From Corylus avellana (Eukaryota; Streptophyta; Magnoliopsida; Fagales; Betulaceae), in the NCBI RefSeq assembly GCF_901000735.1, contig NC_081551.1, positions 13,027,700 through 13,091,699 of the forward strand: a DNA stretch of 64,000 bases, read 5' to 3'. Shown piece after piece: positions 1 to 10,575 of the stretch (position 1 is the first letter of the stretch; each line of letters opens with the position of its first letter). Under the pieces are notes generated by a model. The model worked only from the letters and a program-made list of their open reading frames with translations, made no database searches and was not told the DNA's origin. Made by a program: the position numbers and the translations under genes.

Positions 1-129
1 CATAACCCCTATCACCATGTTAGAGATTGTCCTTCAACAAGACAATTTTCTAACAATTCTTATGGGCATATGAACACACCATTCTCTAGACTAAGGAATG
101 ACTGCTTTTCTGATTCCTATAAACTAATG

Positions 130-530
130 CAATCCATTGCCAAGACAGAAGCTCACGAAGAGGAGCCATATCTCATCAATTGGCCTCAACAATAACAAGA
201 AGAGCCGCCTCCTCTGAAGAGTTCTAACTTAGAAGAAACATTGTCAGCTTTCCTTGGCAACAGCCAATAATCAACTACTGCAATCCATTACCAAGACAAA
301 AGCTCACGAAGATGAGCCATATCCCATCAATTGGCCTCAACAATACCAAGAAGTCGAGAAGAGCCACCTCCTCCGAAGAGTTCTAACTTATAAGAAACGC
401 TGTCAGCTTTTCTCAACAACAGTAAGGCCAATAATCAACTGCTGCAATCCATTGCCAAGATAGAAGCTCACGAAGAGGAGCCATCTCCCATCTATTGGCC
501 TCAACAATACCAAGAAGAGGAGCCAACTCC
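130..530 (+). repeat. Three in-gag tandem repeats (151- and 163-bp spacing)
   Basis: The string 'caatccattgccaagac' (or a one-base variant) begins near 130, 281 and 444, each time followed by 'aagctcacgaag' and 'caattggcctcaacaata'. The units encode the EAHEEEP..INWPQQ theme. Element B has only one full unit at the equivalent place (34915-35030), so the array grew in this copy or shrank in B. Confidence 0.75.
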
Positions 531-579
531 TCTATAGAGTTATGACTTTTCAGCTCTTCTTAGCAAATTTAAAAGCCAA

Positions 580-888
580 GTGGAGGAAGGTAAACAAATG
601 TTGCAATCTATCTCCAAGATAGATGATATCCCCAATAGAGAAGAAAAAGAAGAGCTTAAGAGTCAGTTGGTGGCCAATCCTAAGGGACACTACATGGAGG
701 AGGAGTGCACTTACTATTATGAGCAAGCTATCACCACATTGAGGAGTGAAGAAGTGGTTGAAAATCAACTGGAAGAAAGGAAGGAGAAAAATGAGGTTCC
801 ACAAGATCTACATTGGGAAGAAGGCAAGGAAGTAAGAACTGAGGCTTCTTCAACATCAACTCCTATTCCAGAGACACCAAGAGGCTAG
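580..888 (+). pseudogene. Gag-like C-terminal open frame (102 codons), retroelement remnant
   Basis: An open frame of 102 residues, rich in Glu and Lys, with the signature QLVANPKGHYMEEECTYYYE (residues about 29-48). The same signature occurs in element B at 35109-35369 (QLVANPNEYYMEEECTYYHE), where it follows a predicted coiled coil. It is therefore the C-terminal part of the structural protein of this gag-only family. The frame is cut off upstream by stops in the repeat region, so it is a fragment rather than a host gene. Confidence 0.6.
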
Positions 889-1769
889 GAGAGTAGACTG
901 TTAGGGCTATTAGACGAGCAACTGTTTGAGAAGACTCTGAGTGATCTACCCCGATCTGAGGATAGTTGGAATTACCTATCTGAAGGAAAAATTTATTCTC
1001 TTGGTCTAAGAGAAGAAAAGATTGGTGCTTCAAATTTAAACCTAAGGGTCAGAAAGAAATGAGCACATCAAGGATGAGGATTCCGTTGGCTTGGCGGATC
1101 CCATATATTTTGACTAAAAGAGTTAGCTTCAAAGGTTCGAGCGTAGGCCCTATGCACTCAAAGCCTCCATTAAGCTAGGGCACATGATCTCCTTCTAGGT
1201 TATAGCTTTTCCATTGTTGTCCATTTTCATTCCTTGATTATATGTTTACAACAATGTGTTGCACTTGACTGGTATTTGGTTCGAGTATCATTTATATGTT
1301 TTAGGGACAAAGTATCTTGCATTCAAGTTTGGGGGTATGCTATGAGCCATACCTATTCCAACCAATTTTCTCATCTCCCGGGTACGATCTTTCCATTATC
1401 TCGACACAATGAGGGCAATGTGTAATTCAAGTTTGGGGGTATGGGAGACACACACACACTTTGTCTTGTCCAAAATTTTGAAAATTTTAAAAAATGCATG
1501 TTCATGTTATTCTTTAGATTTTGGTTGATCTAGAAACTGTGATTTGAATTTCATTGCTAAGCTTAAAATGATGAACACATGATCTGATGATTAGAATTTC
1601 TAAAGTCTTGTTACTCACTTTTGGCATTTAAGAATTTACTTGTTTTAATTTTAAAATGCCACAAGCACATTAACACATAATTTGTGATGTATGACATGTG
1701 AATCTGATTGTGTATGTTTTCAATGTCTTGGGTGAAGCTGGGTGACTTGTTGGATGGATACTTTACCTC

Positions 1770-2750
1770 ACCAAATCAAAGCACACATTCTTATATTTTG
1801 CTCATACAACCGACAAATGATAAAGCCCTATGCATTGTTCTATGTTTCCAAAAAATACATATTGAAACATTCAATGAATCCATCTATGTACAAATCACAA
1901 CGAATACCCAATTGAAGTCAAATTATCCAATGTCTCCGTTTGATTTATGAATCAGAATGGATATCCAATTTCAATCGAATGATTCAATGTATCCATCGGA
2001 TGAAACATATCGAATATCCAATGTTTACACAAATTATGATCACAACATTCAATTAAAAGAGTTTAATCAAATAACTGAATTGAAATAAAGCAACAATTTT
2101 ATTAAGCGTCGAAATTGTACGAACAAAACAACGAGAATGTAATTGCTAATCAATGGCGAGGCTTCATAGTCAACCTTAGTTGAAGGTTTTAGCCTCTCAT
2201 GACTATAAACATCATAATAAAATGAATTGAAAACATTAAAATTAACCAACCTACAAAGGAAAATAAATTCAGCCCTACAAATGCAAAGAAAATAAAAAAT
2301 ATCGACTGAACGGCGCCCCCTTGGTGCGTTTACAAAGAAAAGAATGCTAATTATAATGTTTAATTTAGGGTTTTAGCACTGCTAGGTTGGACGAATGCGC
2401 TCAAGCACACACTAGGTGCGCTCAATCACACTCGGGCATGCTTCAGCTCTTCTGCGGCGCAGCGCATGGGCGCTGCTTGCTTGGGTGTATGCGAGAGTGT
2501 GCTCGAGCGTGCCTTTCCTGGGCTTGAGCACAGATGCGCTCAAGCGTGGTGTTGTGCGCTCGATCCCAACTTCTAGAATTTCATTTTTTCCCGCTTCTTT
2601 GCAACTTTCACATTAAGACCGCAATTTTCTCTCAACAACCAGCAAAACACTAAGACACCAAAACTAACACAAACATCAAAACATAATAAAGCTAAAGGCT
2701 TAACAAATGCAAATTAAGGGGCCCAAATATGCAATATTTGGCACTCATCA
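1770..2750 (-). mobile_element. LTR fragment of an Athila/Tat-like element, reverse orientation
   Basis: Read on the minus strand the block starts at 2750 with TGATGAGTGCCAAATATTGC, matching the start style of other LTRs here (TGTTAAGTGCCAAAATATTC at 37164). It contains the CpG-rich 'gcgctc' cluster at about 2390-2560 and continues into a segment (1860-2010) resembling the reverse complement of 17220-17360 in the forward LTR at 15880-17709. The distal end is lost at the junction with the gag-like interior at 1766. Confidence 0.6.
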
Positions 2751-2897
2751 ATGCACCTTGTATAATCGAGAAGCATAAAAGGTGAACTACAGGAAAGACG
2801 ACATGTGGGGGTAATCATGAAAAATGGATAAGATTCTTTAAAATATTCCTCAAAAGACGAGCATGTGCAGAAAAAGAGGAAGTATGACACGTGATGA

Positions 2898-4246
2898 TGA
2901 TAAGCACTAAAATATATGTATTTTAGCTCCTCGATTTATATTTGTTAATTCCTTAGTTGTGTCAGTTTGTGCAATTTTATTTCCTTTTTGTACTTTCTTT
3001 CTTTTCTAGGTTTTTGGAAGAAAATGAAGTATTTCTGGAAGTATCGGGCTTAAAGAGCAAATTTGGGAAAAGCTAGAGGTTCTAGTAGTGCGATCAATCA
3101 CAGTGGACCTGCGCTCGAGCGCACTACCAGAGAGTGTCAAAGAACAAGTGCAGGCTTGCGCTCGTGCGAAGTAGAAGGAGGCTCGATCGCAGACCTGCGA
3201 TCGAGTGCACATCGGCTGCGATCGAGCATACCTGTGCCTGAAGAGCAAGGCTGCAGTTGCTTATTCCAAAAAGTGCCCTTTTTCACCCCAACTTGGGTTT
3301 TCAAAACCCTAGGTGAACTAGAACGCAAAAACTACAATTTTTAGGGTTTCTGGAGTGTTCCTAAGGCTTATAAATAGACCTTAAGCTTATAGAATAGACA
3401 CACAATTTTAATGAGAAGAATGGGAGGCTCTTCAAGCTCAAGTTTCGGGTTTATTCTTTTCCTTCTATTTTATTTTATGAAGATGTTTAACATCAAACTC
3501 ATGTGTAACTAAACTCCTTAGTAGGGCTAGATTAAAGCTCTAACTATGTTTATTTAATATTTCAATATTGGCGCCTTTGTGATAATCATACTGTGATGCT
3601 TAACTTGATAAATTCTTGTTTTATTGAATTCCTCATATGTGTGGGCCTGATCAACATATGCATGTGGTATGGATTAGTTATTTAAATCAATTTCGATGAT
3701 CGAGTCCTGGGCTTAATAGAGTAACAAAAGAATTCCTCACGGGTTCTTGGGTTAATCAACACGGAAATCCGGGAGTAGACACCCATGCCCTAGGTTCCAT
3801 GTGTTTGTTGATTTCCACAGGTTTATGCTTTCTTAAAGAACAACTTAGTAGACACTCATGCTAAATCCTTTAAGAAATAAAGGAATTAGAGTAAACACGC
3901 ATACCTAATTCAATGCTTAGGGAAATCAATAGCTTAAGGAGTAGACACCCATACCCTTCGGTTGGCAAACATTAGGTATTCATAATATGATTAAAGCATT
4001 GGCATATTGTTATATTATTTAAGCATGATTAGTGGTGGACATCAAAGTCCTACCTTTATCTTTATTAAGTCAAAAATCAATCTTTGTTTTGTTTTAATTA
4101 CATAATTTATTTTAAGCAAAATTTACGGCAATCCTCATGGGGAATGATCTCGTACTTGCACCCTATACTACTATTTTGATCTTGTGCACTTACGAGTTAA
4201 ACGTACATTTATTTGCCTATTAATTTAGGTGGATATTTGCACAACA
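2898..4246 (+). mobile_element. Solo LTR (B-related family) with 5-bp target duplication, copy 1
   Basis: 1349 bp from TGATAAGCAC to ATTTGCACAACA, flanked by the direct repeat GATGA (2893-2897 and 4247-4251). There is no interior and no second LTR, so it is a solo LTR left by recombination between two LTRs. It shares with the LTRs of element B the upstream TTAGC..CTTA block, the CpG-rich 'gcgatcgagcgcac' cluster (3090-3235), the 'tagacacccatgcc' segments and the tail 'atttaggtggatatttgcacaaca'. A TATA box (TATAAATAG, 3369-3377) marks the probable LTR promoter. Confidence 0.85.
3369..3377 (+). promoter_or_regulatory. TATA box of the solo LTR
   Basis: TATAAATAG sits about 470 bp inside the LTR, downstream of the CpG cluster, the usual place for the U3/R boundary. 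The duplicate lies at 6842-6850. The equivalent site in the B LTRs is weaker (TAAATAG at about 25524 and 33034), and in the right LTR of B it reads TAAATATA. Confidence 0.55.
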
Positions 4247-4260
4247 GATGACAGAGGGAA

Positions 4261-5998
4261 TGTAACGCCCCAAGTTCTAGAGGTAGAGCGATTAGGAGCA
4301 ATTGGAACGTATTCTTTTTAAAAATAAAAATAATTCTCCTAATATAAGATCACCACAGAAACATAACTTCACCAGAGAACTATAATTTCTCATTATAAAA
4401 TCACAAACACATAAAGTACTAGTATTCAATAATCTCATAAGCAATAAAGTTACACCGTCTATGCTTATCCAAAGCCGTCTAGTCTATAGAATGGAGTACC
4501 AAACACTTCTACTGCTACTGCTCCTGCTAGTCCATAAAGCATTGATAGGATCTTTAGCAACTAAGAGGCCCACGGGTACCCATGTCCTCAGTACTAAGAT
4601 ATATAGAGCAATCTGAAAAAAGATGTATAGGGAGAAGGGGTGAGTTCAACAACTCAGTAAGTAGCCACAACCCCAAGATGCTATAAAACATGCTATGCAG
4701 ATTTTTTTGTCAAAATCTCTGTCATGCACAATAACAATTTATGCAGAATAACATAATTAACAAAATAAGCATGATAGTTGCAAAATGAGTAAGCACTTCC
4801 TTTTACTTTCCTTTCAAAATAATTGTTTTACCCTTTGACCCGACGCCACAAATTTACCATGAGCAACGCACGTTGACTTGTCCCGAAGGACCTATATGCT
4901 CATCCTCTCGTCACAAGGGAGGGCTACAGGTTGGGAACTTCCCTAGGTGAAGGCCACCTGGCCCGTAGCACACACCTTCTCGTAACCGTCCTTCGGTGTG
5001 CTTGCCATGCTACCCTATGCGGTACCGATCGTCACTATAATCGTGTCTCGGGTTAAACATTTATAACCATCAATGCACATATAACATTTCATATGATCTG
5101 TAACCTCATCGGTAACTGTATGTTATGCCATGAACTTTGAGAGCTCTTTTCATTCATAATTGCAGTCATGCATAAATCATAAAATATGGTAACTGTAACA
5201 CGTAAAATTCTTAAACAACGACATATGATTGAATAAAACTTGGCATTAAAATATGAAAGGAAATGCAATTGAAAATCATGTAAGTGAATTCTTTATAAAA
5301 TCCCCAACATTTTTCCAAAGATTTATAATAAAATTTGTTGGGGTTTTTGATGTTGTGTCCCCTTACCTGGCATTGCATGCCCTTATTTTGAATCTGCATC
5401 CAACTCACAATTCCTACAACGGAGGTAAAAAGTGCCTTAGTCATCAATTCGTTTTCAAGTCTCAATCATGCATCACTTTAGTTGCTAAGGATCTTAACTC
5501 TAATCTCTATCCCACCATCATATATCCTTAACCAAAAACATTATAGTGACATCAACCCTACCGTGCTTGATTTATATGCCCCACATAGAATTCTAATAAT
5601 CAACTCCACTAAGGCCTTAATCTAACCAATTGCTTTACACTAAAACACCAAGGTTATAATATTCTTTTTACTTTAAAATCATTCGACTACAATTAACAGC
5701 TTAAGCAGTCTATCTAGCCATAATATCGCTCTCTTCCTAAGCCATTTAATTTAGCAACTCTCAATATCAAAAGCTTAGAAACATATACAACAATTACTCT
5801 AATTATTTGACATATTAGCACCTAAACCCAATAAGCACCAACTTCCATGGATCCCATGATAATTTATGGTCAATTAACACTCTAAAAATAATTAACCCCT
5901 CCAAATAGCAATTCAAGTGTTCATACACTAAAAGCCCTAATTAAATTCTAGGAATTTAGCTTTATACTAAAAATACCATAAAAGATGTGAAAATATTA
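4261..5998 (-). mobile_element. Part of a chromovirus-type LTR (reverse), copy 1, cut by the N gap
   Basis: Same sequence as 7734-9471; see that entry. The LTR terminus on the minus strand is ...CTTGGGGCGTTACA, ending at 4261. Confidence 0.8.
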
Positions 5999-6098
5999 NN
6001 NNNNNNNNNNNNNNNNNNNNNNNNNNNNNNNNNNNNNNNNNNNNNNNNNNNNNNNNNNNNNNNNNNNNNNNNNNNNNNNNNNNNNNNNNNNNNNNNNN
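5999..6098. other. 100-N assembly gap
   Basis: Exactly 100 unknown bases, a conventional placeholder for a scaffold join of unknown size. Both flanks belong to the 3373-bp duplicated segment. Confidence 0.99.
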
Positions 6099-9000
6099 TT
6101 TCTCTCAACAACCAGCAAAACACTAAGACACCAAAACTAACACAAACATCAAAACATAATAAAGCTAAAGGCTTAACAAATGCAAATTAAGGGGCCCAAA
6201 TATGCAATATTTGGCACTCATCAATGCACCTTGTATAATCGAGAAGCATAAAAGGTGAACTACAGGAAAGACGACATGTGGGGGTAATCATGAAAAATGG
6301 ATAAGATTCTTTAAAATATTCCTCAAAAGACGAGCATGTGCAGAAAAAGAGGAAGTATGACACGTGATGATGATAAGCACTAAAATATATGTATTTTAGC
6401 TCCTCGATTTATATTTGTTAATTCCTTAGTTGTGTCAGTTTGTGCAATTTTATTTCCTTTTTGTACTTTCTTTCTTTTCTAGGTTTTTGGAAGAAAATGA
6501 AGTATTTCTGGAAGTATCGGGCTTAAAGAGCAAATTTGGGAAAAGCTAGAGGTTCTAGTAGTGCGATCAATCACAGTGGACCTGCGCTCGAGCGCACTAC
6601 CAGAGAGTGTCAAAGAACAAGTGCAGGCTTGCGCTCGTGCGAAGTAGAAGGAGGCTCGATCGCAGACCTGCGATCGAGTGCACATCGGCTGCGATCGAGC
6701 ATACCTGTGCCTGAAGAGCAAGGCTGCAGTTGCTTATTCCAAAAAGTGCCCTTTTTCACCCCAACTTGGGTTTTCAAAACCCTAGGTGAACTAGAACGCA
6801 AAAACTACAATTTTTAGGGTTTCTGGAGTGTTCCTAAGGCTTATAAATAGACCTTAAGCTTATAGAATAGACACACAATTTTAATGAGAAGAATGGGAGG
6901 CTCTTCAAGCTCAAGTTTCGGGTTTATTCTTTTCCTTCTATTTTATTTTATGAAGATGTTTAACATCAAACTCATGTGTAACTAAACTCCTTAGTAGGGC
7001 TAGATTAAAGCTCTAACTATGTTTATTTAATATTTCAATATTGGCGCCTTTGTGATAATCATACTGTGATGCTTAACTTGATAAATTCTTGTTTTATTGA
7101 ATTCCTCATATGTGTGGGCCTGATCAACATATGCATGTGGTATGGATTAGTTATTTAAATCAATTTCGATGATCGAGTCCTGGGCTTAATAGAGTAACAA
7201 AAGAATTCCTCACGGGTTCTTGGGTTAATCAACACGGAAATCCGGGAGTAGACACCCATGCCCTAGGTTCCATGTGTTTGTTGATTTCCACAGGTTTATG
7301 CTTTCTTAAAGAACAACTTAGTAGACACTCATGCTAAATCCTTTAAGAAATAAAGGAATTAGAGTAAACACGCATACCTAATTCAATGCTTAGGGAAATC
7401 AATAGCTTAAGGAGTAGACACCCATACCCTTCGGTTGGCAAACATTAGGTATTCATAATATGATTAAAGCATTGGCATATTGTTATATTATTTAAGCATG
7501 ATTAGTGGTGGACATCAAAGTCCTACCTTTATCTTTATTAAGTCAAAAATCAATCTTTGTTTTGTTTTAATTACATAATTTATTTTAAGCAAAATTTACG
7601 GCAATCCTCATGGGGAATGATCTCGTACTTGCACCCTATACTACTATTTTGATCTTGTGCACTTACGAGTTAAACGTACATTTATTTGCCTATTAATTTA
7701 GGTGGATATTTGCACAACAGATGACAGAGGGAATGTAACGCCCCAAGTTCTAGAGGTAGAGCGATTAGGAGCAATTGGAACGTATTCTTTTTAAAAATAA
7801 AAATAATTCTCCTAATATAAGATCACCACAGAAACATAACTTCACCAGAGAACTATAATTTCTCATTATAAAATCACAAACACATAAAGTACTAGTATTC
7901 AATAATCTCATAAGCAATAAAGTTACACCGTCTATGCTTATCCAAAGCCGTCTAGTCTATAGAATGGAGTACCAAACACTTCTACTGCTACTGCTCCTGC
8001 TAGTCCATAAAGCATTGATAGGATCTTTAGCAACTAAGAGGCCCACGGGTACCCATGTCCTCAGTACTAAGATATATAGAGCAATCTGAAAAAAGATGTA
8101 TAGGGAGAAGGGGTGAGTTCAACAACTCAGTAAGTAGCCACAACCCCAAGATGCTATAAAACATGCTATGCAGATTTTTTTGTCAAAATCTCTGTCATGC
8201 ACAATAACAATTTATGCAGAATAACATAATTAACAAAATAAGCATGATAGTTGCAAAATGAGTAAGCACTTCCTTTTACTTTCCTTTCAAAATAATTGTT
8301 TTACCCTTTGACCCGACGCCACAAATTTACCATGAGCAGCGCACGTTGACTTGTCCCGAAGGACCTATATGCTCATCCTCTCGTCACAAGGGAGGGCTAC
8401 AGGTTGGGAACTTCCCTAGGTGAAGGCCACCTGGCCCGTAGCACACACCTTCTCGTAACCGTCCTTCGGTGTGCTTGCCATGCTACCCTATGCGGTACCG
8501 ATCGTCACTATAATCGTGTCTCGGGTTAAACATTTATAACCATCAATGCACATATAACATTTCATATGATCTGTAACCTCATCGGTAACTGTATGTTATG
8601 CCATGAACTTTGAGAGCTCTTTTCATTCATAATTGCAGTCATGCATAAATCATAAAATATGGTAACTGTAACACGTAAAATTCTTAAACAACGACATATG
8701 ATTGAATAAAACTTGGCATTAAAATATGAAAGGAAATGCAATTGAAAATCATGTAAGTGAATTCTTTATAAAATCCCCAACATTTTTCCAAAGATTTATA
8801 ATAAAATTTGTTGGGGTTTTTGATGTTGTGTCCCCTTACCTGGCATTGCATGCCCTTATTTTGAATCTGCATCCAACTCACAATTCCTACAACGGAGGTA
8901 AAAAGTGCCTTAGTCATCAATTCGTTTTCAAGTCTCAATCATGCATCACTTTAGTTGCTAAGGATCTTAACTCTAATCTCTATCCCACCATCATATATCC

Positions 9001-9471
9001 TTAACCAAAAACATTATAGTGACATCAACCCTACCGTGCTTGATTTATATGCCCCACATAGAATTCTAATAATCAACTCCACTAAGGCCTTAATCTAACC
9101 AATTGCTTTACACTAAAACACCAAGGTTATAATATTCTTTTTACTTTAAAATCATTCGACTACAATTAACAGCTTAAGCAGTCTATCTAGCCATAATATC
9201 GCTCTCTTCCTAAGCCATTTAATTTAGCAACTCTCAATATCAAAAGCTTAGAAACATATACAACAATTACTCTAATTATTTGACATATTAGCACCTAAAC
9301 CCAATAAGCACCAACTTCCATGGATCCCATGATAATTTATGGTCAATTAACACTCTAAAAATAATTAACCCCTCCAAATAGCAATTCAAGTGTTCATACA
9401 CTAAAAGCCCTAATTAAATTCTAGGAATTTAGCTTTATACTAAAAATACCATAAAAGATGTGAAAATATTA
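6099..9471. repeat. Second copy of the 3373-bp duplication
   Basis: Mirror of 2626-5998. This copy continues uninterrupted beyond 9471 into an AT microsatellite and the rest of the reverse LTR, so it is the more complete contig. Confidence 0.9.
6371..7719 (+). mobile_element. Solo LTR (B-related family), copy 2
   Basis: Identical in structure to 2898-4246, with target duplication GATGA at 6366-6370 and 7720-7724. It is inserted just outside the LTR end at 7734. It probably represents the same physical locus as copy 1. Confidence 0.85.
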
Positions 9472-9482
9472 CCTTAGGGAGT

Positions 9483-9520
<38 letters not shown>

Positions 9521-10554
9521 TTCTTCCTCCTCTTTCTTTCTCTTCTTTCTTTTCTTTCTTCTCTCTTTCCTTTCTTTTCTTCTCTTTTCTCTTCTCTCTT
9601 TCTTCCGGTTCTCTCCCTCATCTCACGCTCACTTGAGTTGTAAGCATTTGAGAGGAAAAGATATGCTTAAATACCTACCTTATGTGGGAGTGACACCTTA
9701 AATGTTTGCCACATGCACTCATCACCACAAGACAAGCATCGAGAGAGAAATTGTGAAACCATGCTGAAGGACATGTGTAGAGTAGATGGCTTCAAAATAG
9801 CTGATTGGGCTGGCATGAAATACAAGTGTCAAGGAAAGGGATGAACAAAGACACGTTGGTTTGAGTTCATTTCTTGGGGGCTAAGGTGATTAGGGAATTT
9901 TTAAGTAAACAATTAAGTATCTCTTAGATTTCAAGAAGGCCTCTAATTGGTTAAAAAGGAAATCCTACTTTAATGGATCCTCTTTTATATAATATATATA
10001 TATATCCTCAATAAATATAATCCTTTTGACTACCACATACCTAAAACTCGTGGTCTACTAGGTTCATCAACCCATCCAATTAATTCCCAAATCACAGCTA
10101 CTTTAACTACTTGATAGCTTGACCTATTAAATTTCGAAAAATCATAACTTTTTCAATTTAACTCTAAATGACACGAAATTTGGCTTGAAATTTTCCTCAT
10201 TCAAAGAATCACAACATATCCAAAAATCATAGAAATCCATAACCCTTTGGTACCTCAAAAGTCCCTCGAAATCCTGTGCCTCTGTTTGACTAAAATTCCT
10301 ATTTTGGCACTTTCTTATGATTCTATAAGGTCTTAAAACAGATTTATTTAAGGTCACTCAGAGAATTTTCGGCGTCTGAAACAATGTGACTTTTCTTTCA
10401 ATAACCCACTAAAATTCTAACTAGCAATTTTCTATCATCTTTCACATTAAGTCTATTTACCTAACTCCATATAAATCTTAATAAAATTGCAAATCCTCCT
10501 TATCCTTGATGTTAAGATCACCTTTATTCTAGGTATAAATTTTGGGGTATTACA
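7734..10554 (-). mobile_element. 3' LTR (2.8 kb) of a reverse chromovirus-type Ty3/gypsy element 'X'
   Basis: On the minus strand the LTR starts TGTAATACCCCAAAATT (10554) and ends ...CTTGGGGCGTTACA (7734). Immediately upstream on that strand is a strong polypurine tract (10555-10568) preceded by GAGGACGGAATTT, the usual end of the pol region in chromoviruses (normally GAGGACGAAATTT). Inside, 'ACTTACTGAGTTGTTGAACTC' (minus strand, about 8107-8130) is a recurrent feature of this LTR class. An AT microsatellite and a long pyrimidine tract lie at 9486-9605. No coding potential. The assignment to Ty3/gypsy is from the termini and the primer site at 14353. Confidence 0.75.
9486..9605. repeat. AT microsatellite followed by an ~85-bp CT-rich tract
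   Basis: About 32 bp of pure alternating AT (9486-9519), then almost only C and T on the plus strand up to 'ttccgg' at 9604. It lies inside the reverse LTR. The first contig ends 10-15 bp before this low-complexity run, which may explain why that contig terminated there. Confidence 0.9.
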
Positions 10555-10575
10555 TCCTTCCCCCCTTATAAAAAT
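10555..10575 (-). other. Polypurine tract of element X
   Basis: On the minus strand the tract reads ATAAGGGGGGAAGGA directly before the LTR start TGTAATACC. This is the plus-strand primer site and fixes the element's orientation as reverse. Confidence 0.8.

Larger units (their letters stand above)
1..1766 (+). mobile_element. Decayed interior of a gag-only (Athila/Tat-like) LTR retrotransposon, 5' end cut by the window
   Basis: Parallel throughout to the interior of the complete element B at 34340-36350. It opens in the last residues of a CCHC zinc knuckle (HNPYHHVRDC). Three imperfect repeats with the theme EAHEEEP..INWPQQ follow, then a Glu-rich stretch, then the non-coding block with two 'caagtttgggggtatg' motifs (about 1324 and 1427) and the 'atgcatgttcatg' segment near 1494. 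Stop codons break the frame in the repeat region (for example within 'caacaataacaag' near 190), so no full gag protein is made. No protease, reverse transcriptase or integrase is visible. Similarity to element B stops near 1766, where a reverse LTR fragment begins. Class assignment rests on the shared structure with B, whose tRNA-Asp primer site is visible. Confidence 0.75.
2626..5998. repeat. First copy of a 3373-bp direct duplication ending at an N gap
   Basis: Every base compared by eye equals 6099-9471 at a constant offset of 3473, except one A/G difference (about 4866 versus 8339). The last base before the gap (5998) and the first base after it (6099) are exactly the ends of the matching segment. 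That is the pattern of two contigs that overlap but were not merged, or of two haplotypes laid end to end. The content is the same solo LTR and reverse chromovirus-type LTR described for the second copy. Confidence 0.9.

Noticed and set aside
3006..3344. Open frames of 63-93 codons on both strands, with counterparts at 6479-6817 and similar ones in other LTRs
   Set aside because: They sit on the GC-rich cluster of the LTR, where stops are rare, and run in opposite strands over the same bases.
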